From DATEDA01 sp963827595 (GTDB lineage: Bacteria; Pseudomonadota; Gammaproteobacteria; Burkholderiales; SG8-39), in the NCBI GenBank assembly GCA_963827595.1, contig CAWHBT010000010.1, forward strand, positions 192,997 to 256,996: a stretch of DNA of 64,000 nt, given 5' to 3'. Positions within the stretch are counted from its first letter, which is position 1; every line of letters begins with the position of its first letter. Position numbers and translations under genes: made by a program. The notes beneath the pieces are model-generated. The model did no database searches and was not told the DNA's origin. It saw nothing but the letters and a program-made list of their open reading frames with translations. Of this stretch, positions 63,897 to 64,000 are shown piece after piece.

Positions 63897-63985
63897 GTCC
63901 GCTCCTGGCCGCACAGAGAAGTTCGCGAAGGTCCGCTTCCTGCGAACTGACAGGCAGCAAAGGGTCGACAACGGCCAGTCGCGGA
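63897..63985 (-). repeat. Dispersed intergenic repeat, copy 3 (partial)
   Basis: Reverse complement contains GTCGACCCTTTGCTGCCTGT, CAGGAAGCGGACCTTCGC and AACTTC in the order found in the second half of copy 1. It runs close to the window end. Confidence 0.65.
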
Positions 63986-64000
63986 TCCGCCAGCGCTTGC

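Overview
The window is a very G+C-rich chromosomal stretch, densely coding with short gaps and many 1-4 base gene overlaps. The gene content (TctCBA uptake system, oxc/frc oxalate genes, soxYZAXB, PilA-type pilins with sigma-54 promoters, ChrB, NtrB/NtrC-like pair) fits a free-living betaproteobacterium, Burkholderiales- or Nitrosomonadales-like. That placement is inferred: no rRNA, intact tRNA or other universal marker is present.

Layout. 1-4.6 kb: the frameshifted tail of formate-tetrahydrofolate ligase, a TerC membrane protein probably continuous with a universal-stress domain, and a type II (Ca2+/Mn2+-like) P-type ATPase. 4.5-12.6 kb: an oxalate module made of a TctCBA transporter, a Crp/Fnr-type regulator, oxalyl-CoA decarboxylase, formyl-CoA:oxalate CoA-transferase and a formyltransferase resembling the hydrolase domain of 10-formyl-THF dehydrogenase. 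Two near-identical operators (TTGACCGSAGTCAA) with identically spaced -10-like hexamers precede the transporter and the enzyme operon. 12.9-25.9 kb: a co-directional signalling island with a CHASE2 Ser/Thr kinase, PP2C phosphatase, FHA protein, CHASE2 adenylate cyclase, metallo-beta-lactamase-fold cyclic-nucleotide phosphodiesterase, cNMP-binding/rhodanese protein, GAF-GspE ATPase and GAF-HD-GYP protein. 26-41.7 kb: protein-modification and glycan genes (two SPINDLY-type O-GlcNAc transferase homologues, glycosyltransferases, methyltransferases, an internally duplicated TPR-glycosyltransferase) around two tandem pilin genes, each with its own -24/-12 promoter and terminator. 41.7-45.9 kb: a minus-strand sox thiosulfate-oxidation operon (soxY-Z-A-X-B) without soxCD. 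46-49 kb: moaC, an M48 metalloprotease with C-terminal repeats, chrB. 49.3-56.2 kb: an MFS transporter coupled by overlaps to an NtrB-like kinase and NtrC-like activator, then a sigma-54 promoter driving a PanB-like hydroxymethyltransferase, a lone cNMP-binding domain, a TauE/SafE permease and a GcvT-like protein. 56.2-64 kb: a looser accessory region with three copies of a dispersed intergenic repeat, an IS91-type transposase remnant, an alpha/beta hydrolase, radical SAM protein, hemolysin III homologue, LysR regulator with divergent cysteine dioxygenase-like cupin, a small membrane protein and a damaged cupin gene.

How the parts may work together. Oxalate imported (perhaps by TctCBA) would be activated by Frc, decarboxylated by Oxc, and the C1 unit released as formate or passed to tetrahydrofolate by the formyltransferase and formate-THF ligase. 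The signalling island can make, destroy and sense cAMP and can degrade c-di-GMP, with protein phosphorylation alongside; its GspE-type ATPase and the nearby sigma-54-driven pilins suggest surface appendages as an output. The glycosyltransferase/OGT genes around the pilins may decorate them.

Quality note: about ten apparent single-base frameshifts fall in the first 6 kb, against about four in the remaining 58 kb. Most sit in short G or C runs and interrupt otherwise well-conserved genes, so they look more like consensus errors than real decay.
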